A stretch of DNA of 64,000 bases, taken from contig DAOUFI010000010.1 of assembly GCA_034430175.1 (NCBI GenBank), positions 1 through 64,000 of the forward strand, read 5' to 3'. Positions 62,356 to 64,000 of this stretch are shown one piece after another (within the stretch, counting starts at the first letter, position 1; the number at the start of each line of letters is the position of its first letter). The notes under the pieces were generated by a model that saw only the letters and a list, made by a program, of their open reading frames with translations, had not been told where the DNA came from and did no database searches. A program made the position numbers and the translations under genes. This DNA is from UBA6107 sp034430175. Its GTDB lineage: Bacteria > Chloroflexota > Anaerolineae > Anaerolineales > Anaerolineaceae.

Positions 62356-63117
62356 TTACCGTCTTCTAAAGATTCCCAACAACACCATGAGTCCGCAGGC
62401 GATCAAGACGATCGGGAAGAGCAGGGACATATCAAGTGAGAACCAGGTCATTACACCAGCAGCCGTAACAAACAATCCAATCAGTAGCATCGACCAGGTC
62501 TGCCAGTTCAAGCGCCAACTATCTCTGCCCATAAAAATCACCGCGTTCAAAAGGATTCCGGCTCCAGCGACCAGGATGGGGATCGCCCACCACTTAGGAT
62601 AAGTTGCCAGCCAGCCCTGCAAAGAAACAATCGGCAAATACTGGATTAGAAAACCGAATCCTACCACCATGCCAGCGAGCCCGACCCATGCGGCTATGCC
62701 TGTCCAGACTGAGAAGCGAGAATTCGCGTCCTTTTCGATAATCGACAACCCGCCCATAAAAATACTAAAACCGGCAGCGATCACCATCAGCGGCCAAAAA
62801 CGCGACCAATCCATACCGAACATTAGAATCACGCCCAAGGTTCCGAACAGCACCGCGGAACCAAAATTACTGCGTACAGATGTGTTGAATCTCTGGTTTA
62901 AGTGGAATTCTTTCCAGGCTGAATTCAACGAGGAAAAAACCGGAATAAAGATAAATAATGCCCACCAATGAAAAGAGATATTAGCCAGATGCAGGTTTTG
63001 AATAAGAAGAATAACCCCAACGAGGATGAGGATCAATGGCCACCAAACACTGCCTGATCGTTTGGGTTTATTTACGATTGTCGGAATATCATTATTAGTT
63101 TGATTGGAATTATCCAT
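62356..63117 (-). CDS. Multi-pass membrane protein, LiaI/LiaF-TM-like
   Basis: A 253-aa protein with about eight hydrophobic helices and repeated WWPLILILVGVILLIQNL- and FWPLMVIAAG-type segments, as in DUF5668/LiaF-TM-like proteins of envelope-stress systems. No soluble DNA-binding or sensor domain is present. Function unassigned. Confidence 0.65.
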   Translation of the reverse strand: MDNSNQTNNDIPTIVNKPKRSGSVWWPLILILVGVILLIQNLHLANISFHWWALFIFIPVFSSLNSAWKEFHLNQRFNTSVRSNFGSAVLFGTLGVILMFGMDWSRFWPLMVIAAGFSIFMGGLSIIEKDANSRFSVWTGIAAWVGLAGMVVGFGFLIQYLPIVSLQGWLATYPKWWAIPILVAGAGILLNAVIFMGRDSWRLNWQTWSMLLIGLFVTAAGVMTWFSLDMSLLFPIVLIACGLMVLLGIFRRR

Positions 63118-63197
63118 AGATTATAAATCTCCTATGCTCTATAACAATATATACGTGACTCTTAGTAAATAGTTGTACAGTTCCCCTAACCGGAAGG

Positions 63198-63203
63198 TAT
63201 AAT
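63198..63203 (+). promoter_or_regulatory. -10 element of the right-edge dehydrogenase gene
   Basis: TATAAT with TTGTAC 19 bp upstream (63173-63178), then CAGGAG before the ATG at 63236. Confidence 0.5.
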
Positions 63204-63235
63204 GCAAATCCACAAATCATCCAGGAGAATAAAAA

Positions 63236-64000
63236 ATGCTACGAGTTGGTTATATCGGTTTGGGATTAATGGGTAAATCAATCGCCAGGAACATCTTGAA
63301 AGGTGGTTTTCCGGTTACTGTTCATAATCGCAGCCAGGCTGCTGTTGAGGAGTTGGTAAAGGAAGGCGCGACGCGTGTCAATTCACCCGCCGAGGTGGCA
63401 GCCCACTCGGATGTGGTATTCACCAACCTGCCCGACAGCCCTGATGTTGAAAAGGTGGTCTTTGGAGAAAACGGGGTCGTTTATGGATCCCATCCGGGAA
63501 TGATCTTTGTGGATAATTCCACCATCAAACCAGCCGTAGCCCGTTCAATCGCCCTCCGCCTGGCTGAAAAAGGCGTGCAAGCTTTGGATGCACCTGTCAG
63601 CGGCGGAGACATCGGAGCGCGTAACGCCACCCTGACGATCATGGTCGGTGGTCCGGCTGAAGCGCTCGAGGTTGTTCGACCAATTTTTGCTGTAATGGGG
63701 AAAACCATCACCCATGTGGGTGATTCAGGCAGCGGACAGGTTGCCAAGGCGGCCAACCAGATCATGGTGGCTGCGCAAATGGTCGCCATGGCTGAATTGC
63801 TAATCTTTGCCCAAAAAGCAGGGACGGATCCGCGAAAGGTAGTGGAAGCGATCAAAGCCGGCGCGGCTCAATGCTGGACCTTGGACGTCAAGCCGCAACG
63901 GCTGTTTGAAGGCAACCGCCAACCCGGCTTCAAAGCCTCCATGCAGACCAAAGACCTGAATATCATCATGGAAACTGCCCGAGAATACGGAATTCCCCTC
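63236..64000 (+). CDS. 3-hydroxyisobutyrate dehydrogenase / tartronate-semialdehyde reductase family (partial)
   Basis: The gene runs off the right end; 255 codons are visible of about 290-300. NADP-binding GYIGLGLMGKSIARN is at the start, the substrate loop DAPVSGGDIGA near 118-128, and GQVAKAANQIMVAA with the catalytic Lys near 168-175. Closest by pattern to GarR-like reductases, but substrate is not decidable. CAGGAG precedes the ATG. Confidence 0.9.
   Translation, partial: MLRVGYIGLGLMGKSIARNILKGGFPVTVHNRSQAAVEELVKEGATRVNSPAEVAAHSDVVFTNLPDSPDVEKVVFGENGVVYGSHPGMIFVDNSTIKPAVARSIALRLAEKGVQALDAPVSGGDIGARNATLTIMVGGPAEALEVVRPIFAVMGKTITHVGDSGSGQVAKAANQIMVAAQMVAMAELLIFAQKAGTDPRKVVEAIKAGAAQCWTLDVKPQRLFEGNRQPGFKASMQTKDLNIIMETAREYGIPL

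Overview
The window looks like a chromosomal segment of an Anaerolineae-type Chloroflexota bacterium. The basis is the style of the proteins: an IF-2 with a short N-terminus, a thymidylate synthase X with two ThyX-like halves, membrane Ser/Thr kinases with FGE-sulfatase-like ectodomains, and a GT-C glycosyltransferase fused to NHL repeats. Ribosomal proteins and rRNA, which would fix the lineage, are absent, so this placement is an inference.

Layout. 1-9767: an insertion-sequence-like end, then a translation and RNA operon (nusA, ylxR, infB, rbfA, an NrnA-like DHH phosphoesterase, truB), followed by ribF, thyX and an MgtC-family gene. 9782-33749: a 24-kb type VII secretion (T7SS)-like island. 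33927-64000: ordinary chromosome, with rsmG, recF, def, a cNMP/bPH2 membrane protein, a beta-lactamase-fold protein, the GT-C/NHL fusion, nagA, clpC, gmd, a lytic transglycosylase, tRNA-Gly and tRNA-Cys set in repeats, an antiporter, rnhA, an ABC solute-binding lipoprotein, a NUDIX gene, T-box-controlled valS, and a partial hydroxyacid dehydrogenase at the right edge.

The island is the most interesting part. It holds a three-domain EssC/FtsK-type ATPase, two stand-alone WXG100 proteins, a YukD/EsaB-like domain fused to FHA, a membrane FHA protein, a PP2C phosphatase, six Hanks-type Ser/Thr kinases (one frameshifted), an EspG-like protein, and four larger proteins with a WXG100-like N-terminal hairpin followed by an enzyme domain: CHAP amidase/peptidase, two different HExxH metallopeptidases, and a C39-type cysteine peptidase. 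Three of these four are followed one nucleotide after their stop codon by a gene for a partner protein (candidate immunity protein or chaperone). All six WXG-type proteins have a Trp near residue 83 in a motif resembling E-x-x-E-W-x-x-x-D, close in form to the YxxxD/E export signal of known T7SSs. EssA/EssB/EsaA and EccB/D/E are not recognisable here. I read the island as a phospho-regulated T7SS-like machine exporting cell-wall or protein-cleaving enzymes.

Other points: three genes (ribF, rsmG, the antiporter gene) have TATAAT exactly 6 nt before the start codon, suggesting leaderless mRNAs; the 3' ends of both tRNA genes are duplicated downstream together with flanking sequence; and a WD40 gene remnant lies upstream of nagA.
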